Below, piece by piece: positions 44,622-53,502 of a stretch of DNA of 64,000 nt (position 1 is its first letter; every line of letters starts with the position of its first letter). The stretch spans positions 62,001-126,000 of the forward strand of contig NZ_BOLV01000005.1 in the NCBI RefSeq assembly GCF_016861845.1. The letters are read 5' to 3'. A model generated the notes under the pieces. It was not told where the DNA came from. It saw only the letters and a list, made by a program, of their open reading frames with translations, and made no database searches. Position numbers and translations under genes: made by a program. The DNA is from Lacticaseibacillus suilingensis. GTDB taxonomy: Bacteria; Bacillota; Bacilli; Lactobacillales; Lactobacillaceae.

Positions 44622-45380
44622 ATGACATTTGAAGCATGGTTGACCGCCATCGGTCTGCCCTCAGCCGCGCAAGCGGTGGCAATGCGGTCGGTGCCGGATT
44701 TGGAGCAGTGGCACCAGTTGGCAGCCGATGAATCGGCTTTTTTGGCCCGCCTCGCCGGGCAGCCAAAACTCGCTTTACAAGTGTTCGCGCATCTGCTTTA
44801 TGGTGAACAGGCCCATTACGCGACGACTGCGGCGTGGGTGGCTGATGGCCGTGACATCGCGATTTGGGCGGCCGATTACGCTCAGAAACAAGGCGGCATT
44901 GGCGTCACCGAAAATGACTGGCTGCGCTTCACCTTGGTGCATCAGGTCGTGCGGCTAGGTCGGTTGCAATTTGAGCCTTGGCAGCCAACCGCCGCGCTGG
45001 GACCGCTGGCCACAGGAACGCAGGCGCTGCAAGTGCACATTCCGGCCGATGGACCACTATCGCCGGCCGCCTGCGATGAGGCGTTTGCCTTGGCGCAAGC
45101 GCGGTTTGGCCAGTTGCCGCTAGTGTGTGATTCATGGCTGATGAGCCCGGCGCTTCAGGCATTATTGCCAGCAACCAGCAACATTCGTCAGTTTCAAAAT
45201 CGGTTTCAGGTGGTCACCGTCGATCCGGCGGCGCATCAGGCCGAAGAACGGCTATTTGGAACGTGGGAAGCGAATCCGGATCGATACATCACGCGCACGA
45301 CCTTACAAAAGCGCGCCAAGGCTTGGCTTCAAGCAGGAAAGCAAATTGGGATGGCGGTTGGCGTTATGTTGCCAGCTTAA
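44622..45380 (+). CDS. Acyltransferase of the GNAT-like two-domain family
   Basis: 252 aa from the ATG at 44622, after AAAGGAGG. N-terminal helical half (residues 1-110) and a GNAT_C-like C-terminal half: LQVHIPADGPLSPAACDEAFALA, VCDSWLMSPAL and LPATSNIRQFQNRFQV. Widespread in lactobacilli as acyltransferase domain-containing protein; acceptor unknown. Followed by a bidirectional terminator. Confidence 0.75.
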   Translation: MTFEAWLTAIGLPSAAQAVAMRSVPDLEQWHQLAADESAFLARLAGQPKLALQVFAHLLYGEQAHYATTAAWVADGRDIAIWAADYAQKQGGIGVTENDWLRFTLVHQVVRLGRLQFEPWQPTAALGPLATGTQALQVHIPADGPLSPAACDEAFALAQARFGQLPLVCDSWLMSPALQALLPATSNIRQFQNRFQVVTVDPAAHQAEERLFGTWEANPDRYITRTTLQKRAKAWLQAGKQIGMAVGVMLPA

Positions 45381-45421
45381 AACCAGTGGTCAACCAAATT
45401 GTCGGCTGACCACTGGTTTGT
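45380..45421. terminator. Bidirectional terminator
   Basis: AAACCAGTGGTCA with TGACCACTGGTTT (13 bp perfect). Serves the acyltransferase on plus and the Rgg gene on minus. Confidence 0.85.
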
Positions 45422-46306
45422 TTATTCGATAATCGTCCTAAAATCAGCTAATGGTTGCCCGCCCAAGGCCGCTGCTAACCCCGGAAAATTGGCGATGACA
45501 ACCGTTGATTGGTGGCGCTGGGTGCTGCGGGCCAAAGCGCCTAATTCATCGCGCCGCCAGGTCAGGTGCAGACCAAAGGCAGAAAGAATATGGCGCCGGT
45601 TATCGACTAAAGCATCAGCCATGGCGGCAACTCCAATTTCGCGTAAGCCATGGATGATGGTAGCTGTGGCCTGATAACAGGCTTCTGCGCCGGCAGGGAG
45701 CGCTTTGATTAGAGCGACGAAGAAGTTGCGCTGAATCTGCTGTTCAATGGTTTGCGGCAGGGCATTGAGCCATCGTTCAAGGTAGACCTGCGCCATGGTC
45801 AGATCGGCATGAAAGAGCGCGTAGTATAAAGCGCCAATGCAAAATGAGCTGGCGAGCGCGCTGTATTCAGGTTCCGTCTGATGCGCTTGAAGGTGGCGCC
45901 AGGTACTTTGGTAAAGCCGCTTCGATAACGCATCATCGAAGCGACCGAGCAGTGGCGTGACCGTTTGAATGTCGGCCAAAGTGAGCGGACTTTGGCCCGT
46001 GACGTAAGTGGTTAAGGCCCGATTTTCTTCAGAGGTGAGTGTGGCATCAGGCCACTGGTTGAGCTTGGTGAGCCCACTTTGGAGCACAGGGTCGCGGTTT
46101 GAGGCTGGCATAAGTGTGATTAAGGTGGTTATCGGCAAGGCCATGCGGGCCAGCACCGTGAAAAGACGTTCAGCTTGAATATCATTGCGGCCGGCTTCAA
46201 AGCGAATGGCCTGCCTTTCGCTTAAGAGATCTTGATACAGTTCGCGTTGGGACAGCCCCTGATTGAGCCGCAAGCGCCGAAGGTAAGGGCCAATCTTTCC
46301 TGCCAT
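45422..46306 (-). CDS. Rgg/GadR/MutR-family transcriptional regulator
   Basis: 294 aa from the ATG at 46306, seven bases after GGAGG. HTH residues 5-58 (YLRRLRLNQGLSQRELYQDLLSERQAIRFEAGRND), then a helical C-terminal domain (about 80-290) of the Rgg type, which in streptococci binds short pheromone peptides. No peptide gene is visible beside it. Divergent from an ABC exporter with a long inverted repeat in the gap. Confidence 0.85.
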   Translation of the reverse strand: MAGKIGPYLRRLRLNQGLSQRELYQDLLSERQAIRFEAGRNDIQAERLFTVLARMALPITTLITLMPASNRDPVLQSGLTKLNQWPDATLTSEENRALTTYVTGQSPLTLADIQTVTPLLGRFDDALSKRLYQSTWRHLQAHQTEPEYSALASSFCIGALYYALFHADLTMAQVYLERWLNALPQTIEQQIQRNFFVALIKALPAGAEACYQATATIIHGLREIGVAAMADALVDNRRHILSAFGLHLTWRRDELGALARSTQRHQSTVVIANFPGLAAALGGQPLADFRTIIE

Positions 46307-46328
46307 TTTTGGCACCTCCTGATGTTTT

Positions 46329-46353
46329 CCTCAGTGTACCAAATACACTGAGG
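46329..46353. promoter_or_regulatory. Inverted repeat between Rgg and ABC exporter genes
   Basis: CCTCAGTGTA CCAAA TACACTGAGG, a perfect 10-5-10 inverted repeat, flanked by GATGT and ACATC that extend the symmetry. It occupies most of the 67-base divergent gap, so it probably controls both genes. Confidence 0.6.
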
Positions 46354-46373
46354 ACATCAAGGGAGGGGATGGC

Positions 46374-47966
46374 ATGATGGCAGTCATAGCCAAAATTATC
46401 AGACCGCATCGTCGGGCGCTACTCGGGCTGCTCTGTTTCGGTCTGGTGGCCGCGGGTGATGGCATTGTCAGCCCTTTTTTTCTGGGGCAAGTCACTGACG
46501 GTTTGGCTACGCGCGCCTTTTCCCGAGTTCTGCAACACTTGCTATTTTGGGGGTCGGCACTGCTGCTGGTCAATCTGGCCAATCTGGGCATGAGTTATTT
46601 CTCGGGTCGTTTTCGTCAGCAGGTCAATCTACAGCTCAGACGGCATTTGATTCAGCGCGCCTTTGCGGCAGCGGCAACTGAAACCAACAGTAGCGTATTG
46701 CTGGCCGAAGCGCTTGGTGATGTGAAACAGATTGAGCAGAGCGTGGTACAACCACTGATTAACATGCTTTATAGCACCTTGCAAGGCAGTTTGACGCTTA
46801 TCTTTGTGCTTCGAATGAGTGGCCTGACCGGCGTTGTTTTTATCGCCTTGGGCTTTGTGCCGGCCGTGATTCCCCATTTCACTGCCCACTGGCTGAAAGC
46901 AGGAACGCGCAACTGGCAACAGACGAATGAATGCTATACCAGCAGTTTGAGTGATACCTTGGCTGCGCGGCCTTTATTCAAACATTATCAGCTGGTCACG
47001 CAGGGGATTGCTCGCTTAGATGTCAGTTTGCGGCAAAATGAGGCTGCGGCTTTCGTCATGAATTTTCGCCAGCAGATTGCGTCCGGCCTGGTGAGTGCGC
47101 TCTATGCCATTACCACCACAGTGGCCTTGGCGGGCGGGGTGTGGGCCATCAGGCAGGGGCAGTTGAGCGTGGGTTTACTGCTCACCACCTACACCGCGGC
47201 TGATCGGGTGGTCACGCCTTTGATCAATCTCACCCGCGCGTACAGTCAACTGCAGGCGGGGCTACCCTTGTTAAACCGCGTGCTTCTCCCGGCAAATCGG
47301 CAGCGTCACCCTTTGACTTATATGCCCAAGGCGGCAGGCTTGCTCAAACTGGAGCAGGCAGTGATTGGGGTGACGAAGCCACTCTTTCAGCCTTTAAATC
47401 TGACCATTGATCCAGGGATGAAAGTGTTAATTCAAGGGCCGTCTGGCATTGGCAAATCGACTTTGCTGCAAGTGATTCTGCATGATCGCCTGCCTTTAGC
47501 AGGGCGCATGCTGTATGCTTCAACGCTGGGTCCAGAACCTTTGAAGCAGATGGCAGTCGTGCATCAACAGCCCTTCATTTTCGCCGACACGCTAAGTTTC
47601 AACTTGACGTTGGGCCGGCCCTTCAGCGAAGTCGAACAGCTCGCCTTACTGCAAAAAGTTGGCCTGACCGCTTATGCTAATCACGAAGCATTGAGTACCC
47701 GCGTCGGCATTGATGGGGTACAGCTGTCCGGCGGTGAGCAAAAACGCTTAGAGTTGGCACGAGCTTTGGTTGTCCAGAGGCCAATTCTCTTGATTGATGA
47801 GGCACTGTCGGGGCTGGATCAAGTGACTGCTGCGACCATCAATCAACTGATTTTGGCTTATCCTGGCACTGTGATTGATATTGAGCATCAATTACCCCCT
47901 GCTACGACCGACTGTTATGACGCCATTATCAAGTTGCATCTTGTTCCTGCTATTGACCCAGATTAA
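46374..47966 (+). CDS. ABC transporter, fused permease and ATPase
   Basis: 530 aa, ATG after GGGAGGGG. Six-helix ABC exporter membrane domain (residues 1-310), then the ATPase with Walker A GPSGIGKST (about 358-366), signature LSGGEQKRLELA (about 445) and Walker B ILLIDEALSGLD (about 467-478). Together a half-size exporter that would form a homodimer. Divergent Rgg gene suggests peptide-responsive export; the substrate is unknown. Confidence 0.85.
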   Translation: MMAVIAKIIRPHRRALLGLLCFGLVAAGDGIVSPFFLGQVTDGLATRAFSRVLQHLLFWGSALLLVNLANLGMSYFSGRFRQQVNLQLRRHLIQRAFAAAATETNSSVLLAEALGDVKQIEQSVVQPLINMLYSTLQGSLTLIFVLRMSGLTGVVFIALGFVPAVIPHFTAHWLKAGTRNWQQTNECYTSSLSDTLAARPLFKHYQLVTQGIARLDVSLRQNEAAAFVMNFRQQIASGLVSALYAITTTVALAGGVWAIRQGQLSVGLLLTTYTAADRVVTPLINLTRAYSQLQAGLPLLNRVLLPANRQRHPLTYMPKAAGLLKLEQAVIGVTKPLFQPLNLTIDPGMKVLIQGPSGIGKSTLLQVILHDRLPLAGRMLYASTLGPEPLKQMAVVHQQPFIFADTLSFNLTLGRPFSEVEQLALLQKVGLTAYANHEALSTRVGIDGVQLSGGEQKRLELARALVVQRPILLIDEALSGLDQVTAATINQLILAYPGTVIDIEHQLPPATTDCYDAIIKLHLVPAIDPD

Positions 47967-48001
47967 ACTGGCGGTAGCGAAAAGAAGAAGGGGACAAACT
48001 G

Positions 48002-48508
48002 ATGCTGACAACCGTGCTTGTGGATCGTGATGGCACCCTCGGCGGTGATGGCCACTATACCTCAGTCGCAGATTTTAGGCCTTACCCAGGCGTCCTTGCC
48101 GCTATTCAGGCGTTACATGAGGCGGGCCTCCGCGTCTTGGCCGTGACCAATCAAACCAAAATCGCTACAGGCGAGATGCAGACTGCCGATTTGGTGGCCT
48201 CTTTGCGGGCCATGGGGCTTGATGATTGCTTCGTTTGTCCACACTTGCCCAGCGCACATTGTCGGTGTCGTAAACCTGAAATCGGGTTAATTGAGCAGGC
48301 TCAAGCGCGCTATCATTTTGTTCAGGGTGAGGCGGTGCTGATTGGTGATAGCTATCAGGCTGATATGTTGTGCGCAAAACAGGCCAACCTGCTTGGTATT
48401 CACGTGGCTACCGGCCGCGGGGCGGCTAATCCAATTGCTAGCCAGTGCTTTGAGGCGAAAGATTTTGTTCAGGCAGTGGGCATGTTGGTCAATCATCAGA
48501 TCGATTAA
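48002..48508 (+). CDS. HAD-IIIA family hydrolase (GmhB/histidinol-phosphatase-like)
   Basis: 168 aa. Motif I VDRDGTLGG (residues 7-15), motif II VTNQT (about 46), Cys/His cluster PHLPSAHCRCRKPE and motif IV IGDSYQADM (about 118-126). The CxCRKP region resembles the zinc loop of GmhB-type D,D-heptose bisphosphate phosphatases. Substrate unknown. 36 bases behind the ABC exporter gene and probably cotranscribed. Confidence 0.85.
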   Translation: MLTTVLVDRDGTLGGDGHYTSVADFRPYPGVLAAIQALHEAGLRVLAVTNQTKIATGEMQTADLVASLRAMGLDDCFVCPHLPSAHCRCRKPEIGLIEQAQARYHFVQGEAVLIGDSYQADMLCAKQANLLGIHVATGRGAANPIASQCFEAKDFVQAVGMLVNHQID

Positions 48509-48527
48509 AATCTGAGCTTCATCCGGC

Positions 48528-48577
48528 AAAAAAAGCATCTTCCTCTTGCTCGCGGCAGAAGGAAAATGCTTTTTTTG
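48528..48577. terminator. Bidirectional terminator
   Basis: AAAAAAAGCAT with ATGCTTTTTTT around an imperfect inner stem (CTTCCT with AGGAA). Confidence 0.8.
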
Positions 48578-48583
48578 CGCGAT

Positions 48584-49024
48584 TCATCGCGGCTTGACCA
48601 CTTGTTGCAGGGCGCCATTGCGCTTGTAAATCGCCACACTGCCCTGTTCGGCGCTAGCGATGGTTTTGGCGCGTTCGACGGCGTCAGTTTTGCGCGGGTA
48701 AAGCTCGGTGGCGCGGTCACCGCTGGGGCTGACCACGGCCCAGCCGGCAGGGTCTGGTTTGACTGCAATGTCCGCGCCACGGCGGCTTGATTGCGGCGGA
48801 TGAGGGTTTGACTGTGCCTGCGTGCTGGCTTGGTCGAAACGGTGGCGTTCTTGCACCGTGGCCTCCCGGTACCACTGCTTGGCATGGCTGGAGGCAATCG
48901 ACAGTGCCAGCTTTTCTTGAAAACCTTGAGCCACTAAAGCATTCGCGATGGCCAAGGCCTTTTTGCGCGTCAGCGGTGTGAGGTGATTGATGGCGGCGGG
49001 AAAATTATCAAGCGTCCAAATCAT
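48584..49024 (-). CDS. DUF2188 domain protein
   Basis: 146 aa from the ATG at 49024 (AAAGGAGG upstream). An N-terminal helical part (KKALAIANALVAQGFQEKLALSIASSHAKQWYRE) as in small stress-type proteins and a C-terminal DUF2188 region (AGWAVVSPSGDRATELYPRKTDAVERAKTIAS, KRNGALQQ; about 90-142), a two-strand/helix module used for RNA- or protein-binding in some phage and bacterial proteins. Function unknown. Confidence 0.75.
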   Translation of the reverse strand: MIWTLDNFPAAINHLTPLTRKKALAIANALVAQGFQEKLALSIASSHAKQWYREATVQERHRFDQASTQAQSNPHPPQSSRRGADIAVKPDPAGWAVVSPSGDRATELYPRKTDAVERAKTIASAEQGSVAIYKRNGALQQVVKPR

Positions 49025-49199
49025 GACCAATCCTCCTTTCACATTGGCTGTCCATCCTTAGTGTATGAGGGTGAACCGTAACAAAGATAGCAGCACGCCT
49101 TTTGCTTTAGTTAACGGGTTAAGTGGAGCGTTCATAGCCTTCAACAGACAGTTGATCTTGCGATTCTAAAGCAGGGAATACACGAATAAATTGTGCAAT

Positions 49200-49236
49200 A
49201 GAAATCGTTTACATTCCTGAGAACAGCGCGTATGAT
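49200..49236 (+). promoter_or_regulatory. Hyaluronate lyase promoter with cre-like site
   Basis: TTTACA 49208-49213 and TATGAT 49231-49236, spacer 17. AGAAATCGTTTACA (49200-49213) matches the CcpA cre consensus in 13 of 14 positions and covers the -35, so glucose repression is likely. Confidence 0.6.
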
Positions 49237-49256
49237 GCAAATAGCTTTAAACAACA

Positions 49257-49280
49257 CGTTAACCCATTAAAAGGTTAACG
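49257..49280. promoter_or_regulatory. Operator-like inverted repeat downstream of the lyase promoter
   Basis: CGTTAACC N8 GGTTAACG, a perfect inverted repeat 20-45 bases after the -10 element. A repressor bound here would block elongation. A related TTAACGGGTTAA lies near 49111. Confidence 0.55.
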
Positions 49281-49373
49281 GTTCATAGGAAAGGGGGTTG
49301 CCGCGAAGCGTAGGTGCTTCGTGAACACACGGGTAAGTGACAATAAGGTAGCTTAAGTCATGGAGGTAAAGGG

Positions 49374-52340
49374 ATGAATTCATTAAAAAAGGCCGTGGTA
49401 GCGGGGGCGCTACTGGCAATCGGCTTTTTCGGCGCCGCCCCGCATACTGTGGGCGCAGCCACAACTGACGCGGTCATCAGCACGCAAGAAATGGCCCAGA
49501 TCAAAGCCAACCAAATCGAGTATTTGATTGGTAACGAAACCATGAATGATGATCCAATCAACCAGGCGAAGATGACCAGCATTGCCAAGGCCGGACAAAC
49601 GAATTTGCCTGACTTCGATCATGCCGGTAATACGATTTATGCCGGCGTGGTTTTGGATAATAGTCAAGGGACGAACCTCACCGTGGCCGACCTCTCGGCA
49701 AACTTGGGGACGACATATACCAAGCTTTACAGTGTGGCGTTGGCCATTGCCACCCCAAGCAAGTACAATACCATGTATCAAAATGCCGCCGCCAAAACGG
49801 CGCTGATTGATGCGCTGCAGTGGTTGCAAACTAAGTATCTGCAAGACACCACCAAGGGTTACTACGGCAACTGGTACCAATGGGAAATCGGCGTGCCAAC
49901 CAGTCTGTCACGCATGCTGCTGTTGTTGCATGATGACTTGGATCCAGCGTTTATCGACACTTCGATTAAGACGATGGATGCGTACCTGCGCGGCGATGAA
50001 AAGCCAGGCTCCCCGAAGATTGGCGATGTGAACCTCGACGCCCGCCAGCATACTGGCGCCAATTTGGCCGATATTACCTTGAACCGGATTTGCCAAGGTC
50101 TCGCTAATAACGATGCCCCGCGGGTGAAAAAGGCGATTGCCGACTTCAAGACTTGCCTAGCGGTCATCGACCCAGACAACATTCAGCACGGGGTGACCGA
50201 TGGCTTTTACGAAGATGGTTCCTTTATTCAGCACTCGACGGTGGCGTATACCGGTAGCTACGGCATTGTGCTGCTCGGGCGGACTGGCCAGCTGACCACG
50301 CTGCTTAAAGGCACGTCGCTGCAAAGCCAAACCTTGCTCAATACCGTCAACAATTGGATCTATAACAGCTTCGCGCCTTTGATGTACGAAGGCTACATGA
50401 TGGAAATCGTCAAAGGCCGCGGCATTTCCAGAACCGGCTCTGGCTATACCGACAGTGCCAGCATCGTGGAATCGTTGGTGCAATTATCAACGGCCATGAG
50501 CGGCGATGCGCAACACAAGCTGCAAAGTTACATCAAATACTTATCTAGCATTCCGCAGCTGAAGGTCAATAGCAGTAATTTTGGCTCGCGGGGCAACACC
50601 ATGGCGTTCAACGCGATTATGAAGGACCCGAATGTGTCCAGCACCAATCCGCTGACCAACGATCAGTATTACGCATTTAACTTGATGGACAAATCGGTGC
50701 TCATTCGGCCTAACTATGGCTTCGCGATTTCTCGCAGCTCTAATCGGGTCTCGAAGTATGAATACATGTCAGGCGAAAATCTGAAGTCTTGGTACCAAGG
50801 GGATGGCGCCTTCTATCTTTACCAGGATGGCATCGATCAAACCAAAGCGTTTGGCATCGATTACCAAGCCACGGTTGATCCGAACAAATTGCCAGGTGTC
50901 ACTACTGTCAATGAAAAACGTAAAACGATTCCTGAATTGTACGGCGGCGACTTCTACTCGCACGAACCCGATTTTGAATCAGGTTCTGTGACCCAGAACA
51001 CCTATGTCTACTTCCCGCTGGGCACCAACGACTATTCCGGCAGTGCCCAGCTTGATCAATACGCGGCCGCCGGCATGCAGCTCGGTGATGAACAGTCATA
51101 CGCCGACAAGGACAAGTTGCCCGCGGATTTCGTCGTCTTCAAAAACGCCGAGGCGAACAAGGCTTGGTTCATGTTCGACAACGAAATCGTGGTGCTGGGC
51201 TCCAACGTTCACGACATCAACGGCCGCGCCATGACCACCACCATCGATAACAAGATGTTTGATGCTGGCGAAAATGTGACTGTTAACTCCAATTTGGATA
51301 AGGCCACGGCTGCCAAGAAGTGGCTGACGATTGAAGACAACGCCGACAGCAAACGTAATGTCGGTTATGTGTTCTACGATAATAACAAGGTGAATGTGTT
51401 GCAGGAAAGCCGCACCGGCAAGTATTCCGACGTCCGCAACAAGACCACCGGCAGTGCCGACAAGACGGTCACTAAGGACTATGTGACATTGACTTATCAG
51501 CAGCCAGGCAATACGACGAGCAGTTACGCTTACAGCATCGTGCCAAGCAAGAATGCCGACCAGCTACATGATTACATCGACCAAAACAACGTCACCATTT
51601 TGAAAAACACGGCAGATGTCTCGGCCGTTCAAGAAAACAGCCTCGGCTTAAAGGGTTATGTCTTCTTCACCGCCAAAGGCCAAGTGGATGATGTCCAAAG
51701 CCACAGCCGCATGATTATGATGCGCAAAGGCAATGACTTCTCCATTCAAGACCCGACCAACAAACAGGCCACGGTTGCCTTCACGCTGAAAGGCCGCTAT
51801 GCCGTGGCCCAAGGCGATGCCCAAGCCATCGTTCAAGGCAACGCCACGACCGTCACCGTGAACACGGCGGCTAAGCATGGCGTTTCCCAGCATCTGACGC
51901 TCACACCGCTGGCGGCGCCAAAAGCGGCGGATAAAACCAAGCTGCAAGCGCTGGTCAACCAAAGCAAAGCCCTGAAAGCCGCTGATTACACTGCGGCCAG
52001 CTTTGCCGCTTTGACCACCGCCTTGAAGGCCAGTGAAACCGTGCTGGCAGATCCGGCCGCGACGCAAGGCACTGTGAACCAGACGGCCAACCAACTGCAA
52101 AAAGCCATTAATGGTCTTCAAAAGCCTGCCGCTGCCAAGACTGGCACCGCTTCTAACGCCAGCCAAGCTAAAACCACCGGCAAGACGACTAATCACGGCA
52201 AAAAAGTCAGCCAACACAAAACTAAAAAAGGCCTCCCGAATACCGGTAGCGTGATCAATCATGCGCTTATCGCTGGCGGGGCAGTGCTGTTAGTGTTAGG
52301 CGGGTTCGCCTTGTTTAACGGCGGCAAACCAACTAATTAA
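49374..52340 (+). CDS. Cell-wall anchored hyaluronate lyase (polysaccharide lyase family 8)
   Basis: 988 aa, ATG after GGAGGTAAAGGG. Signal peptide to about residue 29 (HTVGAA). PL8 helical catalytic domain to about residue 400 with NWYQWEIGVP, an Asn in TGANLADITLNR, and the His/Tyr pair in DGSFIQHSTVAYTGSYG (about 283-297), then PL8 beta-sandwich domains to about residue 830. A FIVAR domain (about 860-925) and a C-terminal LPNTG motif with membrane helix and short tail follow (about 953-988). It cleaves hyaluronan or chondroitin to unsaturated disaccharides at the cell surface. Confidence 0.9.
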   Translation: MNSLKKAVVAGALLAIGFFGAAPHTVGAATTDAVISTQEMAQIKANQIEYLIGNETMNDDPINQAKMTSIAKAGQTNLPDFDHAGNTIYAGVVLDNSQGTNLTVADLSANLGTTYTKLYSVALAIATPSKYNTMYQNAAAKTALIDALQWLQTKYLQDTTKGYYGNWYQWEIGVPTSLSRMLLLLHDDLDPAFIDTSIKTMDAYLRGDEKPGSPKIGDVNLDARQHTGANLADITLNRICQGLANNDAPRVKKAIADFKTCLAVIDPDNIQHGVTDGFYEDGSFIQHSTVAYTGSYGIVLLGRTGQLTTLLKGTSLQSQTLLNTVNNWIYNSFAPLMYEGYMMEIVKGRGISRTGSGYTDSASIVESLVQLSTAMSGDAQHKLQSYIKYLSSIPQLKVNSSNFGSRGNTMAFNAIMKDPNVSSTNPLTNDQYYAFNLMDKSVLIRPNYGFAISRSSNRVSKYEYMSGENLKSWYQGDGAFYLYQDGIDQTKAFGIDYQATVDPNKLPGVTTVNEKRKTIPELYGGDFYSHEPDFESGSVTQNTYVYFPLGTNDYSGSAQLDQYAAAGMQLGDEQSYADKDKLPADFVVFKNAEANKAWFMFDNEIVVLGSNVHDINGRAMTTTIDNKMFDAGENVTVNSNLDKATAAKKWLTIEDNADSKRNVGYVFYDNNKVNVLQESRTGKYSDVRNKTTGSADKTVTKDYVTLTYQQPGNTTSSYAYSIVPSKNADQLHDYIDQNNVTILKNTADVSAVQENSLGLKGYVFFTAKGQVDDVQSHSRMIMMRKGNDFSIQDPTNKQATVAFTLKGRYAVAQGDAQAIVQGNATTVTVNTAAKHGVSQHLTLTPLAAPKAADKTKLQALVNQSKALKAADYTAASFAALTTALKASETVLADPAATQGTVNQTANQLQKAINGLQKPAAAKTGTASNASQAKTTGKTTNHGKKVSQHKTKKGLPNTGSVINHALIAGGAVLLVLGGFALFNGGKPTN

Positions 52341-52355
52341 CAAACGTATCATCAA

Positions 52356-52405
52356 AATAGGCCACCCTACCGTTACAGCAATCTGTAACGGTAGGGTGGC
52401 CTATT
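52356..52405. repeat. Perfect 23-bp inverted repeat after the lyase gene
   Basis: Arms at 52356-52378 and 52383-52405 are exact complements around a CAAT loop. It forms a very stable hairpin right after the lyase stop, but only a weak T-run follows, so it may serve as an RNA-stabilising end as well as a terminator. Confidence 0.7.
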
Positions 52406-52532
52406 CATGCTCCAAAAAGGTAAGGCTGATCGGTGCATCTTTATCACATTCTAACTCTTCACGTATAGCTTAGCGTAGTACCTGACTGCCGACGTTAACG
52501 GCACAATGACACGTTGCCGTTACTGTTATGAA

Positions 52533-52762
52533 GCGGGTTGTGGTGGTGGGCGGAGCTTGGGACAGGTAGCCAGCAGTGAGACGAGAAGGACTAGTCAGAC
52601 TGCGTTTTTGGCAGGCTGACCAGTCCTTCTCGCGGCAGTTTTGAAGACGCATCGGAGCGTCAGCGACTGCGGCTTCAAAACTAGTTTCGAGACCGATTTT
52701 TGGCTCGAAACGGCCGCACAGCAGGCTACCTGACCCGAGCGGAGCCCGCCACCACAACCCGC
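52533..52762. repeat. Composite inverted-repeat element (MITE-like)
   Basis: 230 bases with nearly complementary 44-base ends (52533-52576 and 52719-52762, about 37 of 44 matching), enclosing three further hairpins: 52582-52632 (22-bp stem with two mismatches), about 52635-52684 (GCAGTTTTGAAG with CTTCAAAACTAG), and 52684-52711 (GTTTCGAG with CTCGAAAC). No coding frame is convincing. The layout is that of a short palindromic mobile element or a large structured RNA; which one cannot be told from one copy. Confidence 0.6.
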
Positions 52763-52777
52763 GGCCTCCCCAGATTC

Positions 52778-52812
52778 AAAAAAACCGCCGACGCAAGCGT
52801 CAACGGCTGGTC
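52778..52812 (-). terminator. Terminator of the oxidoreductase operon
   Basis: On the minus strand CCGTTGACGC pairs with GCGTCGGCGG (two bulged bases) around TT, followed by seven T. Confidence 0.75.
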
Positions 52813-52814
52813 AG

Positions 52815-53501
52815 TTATTCGATTTTACCACCGCGCGCGGCGATGACGTGCTGACCGAAGGGACTGTCATAGATGGTCGCCAGTTTGGCCGCAAAGTCCG
52901 GGCGCGGAATGGCTTCGCCGAACAACGGGCTACCTGGCTCAAGCAAAAGCCCGAAGCGCAGCGGCCCGAGGCCGAAAGGATCGAACCCAAACGCCCGCAG
53001 CACATGCTCAACGGTCGGTCGAATTTCATCGTGGTCGGTGGCATAAGCCATGGCGCGCGGTACATCGGGATGGCGTTCGACTTCAATTTCCAGATCATGG
53101 TAGCCCATGTGGTTAAAGGCCTTGGCGACATAACTCTTGTTCAAATGCGCCTGCACCACTTCTGAAGATGAATGGTTGAAGTCGGAAATGGCATTGTGAG
53201 TGCCATCGACTTCTTTCCAGTAATTCGTCGCGTCGAGCACGATTTTACCGGCGAAGGCCTCAGGGTCAAGATCGGTATAATGGCTCAGCGGAATGGCCAA
53301 AATGATGACATCCGACTGGGCAATCAGGTCGGCTGGGGTCGTGGTGACGGCGCCAGGCGCGAGTGTGTCGATAACCCACTTGAGGTCGTCAACCGAGTGG
53401 CGGCTGGCAATGCGAATCGGTAGGCCCACGTTTTCGCCGATGCGGGCAAGGGTGGAGCCGAGCTTGCCGGCGCCAAGAATACCAATGGTTAGTTCGCTCA
53501 T
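52815..53501 (-). CDS. NAD(P)-binding oxidoreductase, F420-reductase-like
   Basis: 228 aa from the ATG at 53501 (GGAGGTG upstream). GILGAGKLGSTLARIGENVGLPI (residues 4-26) is the NADP-binding site, followed by SDVIILAIPLSHY and LDATNYWKEVDG. Group of NADPH-dependent F420 reductase-like proteins. Starts right after the stop of the luciferase-like gene (operon). Confidence 0.85.
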   Translation of the reverse strand: MSELTIGILGAGKLGSTLARIGENVGLPIRIASRHSVDDLKWVIDTLAPGAVTTTPADLIAQSDVIILAIPLSHYTDLDPEAFAGKIVLDATNYWKEVDGTHNAISDFNHSSSEVVQAHLNKSYVAKAFNHMGYHDLEIEVERHPDVPRAMAYATDHDEIRPTVEHVLRAFGFDPFGLGPLRFGLLLEPGSPLFGEAIPRPDFAAKLATIYDSPFGQHVIAARGGKIE

Positions 53502-53502
53502 G

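Larger units (their letters stand above)
49025..49373 (+). other. Long promoter region of the hyaluronate lyase gene
   Basis: 350 bases without a gene. It contains the lyase promoter, a cre-like site and an inverted repeat (listed separately), plus a small hairpin in the leader (CGCGAAGC with GCTTCGTG, about 49302-49323) and a further TTAACGGGTTAA near 49111 that resembles half of the operator. Confidence 0.55.

Noticed and set aside
52470-52757. 95-codon minus-strand frame over the composite repeat
   Set aside because: It coincides with nested inverted repeats, has no ribosome-binding site and no protein-like composition.
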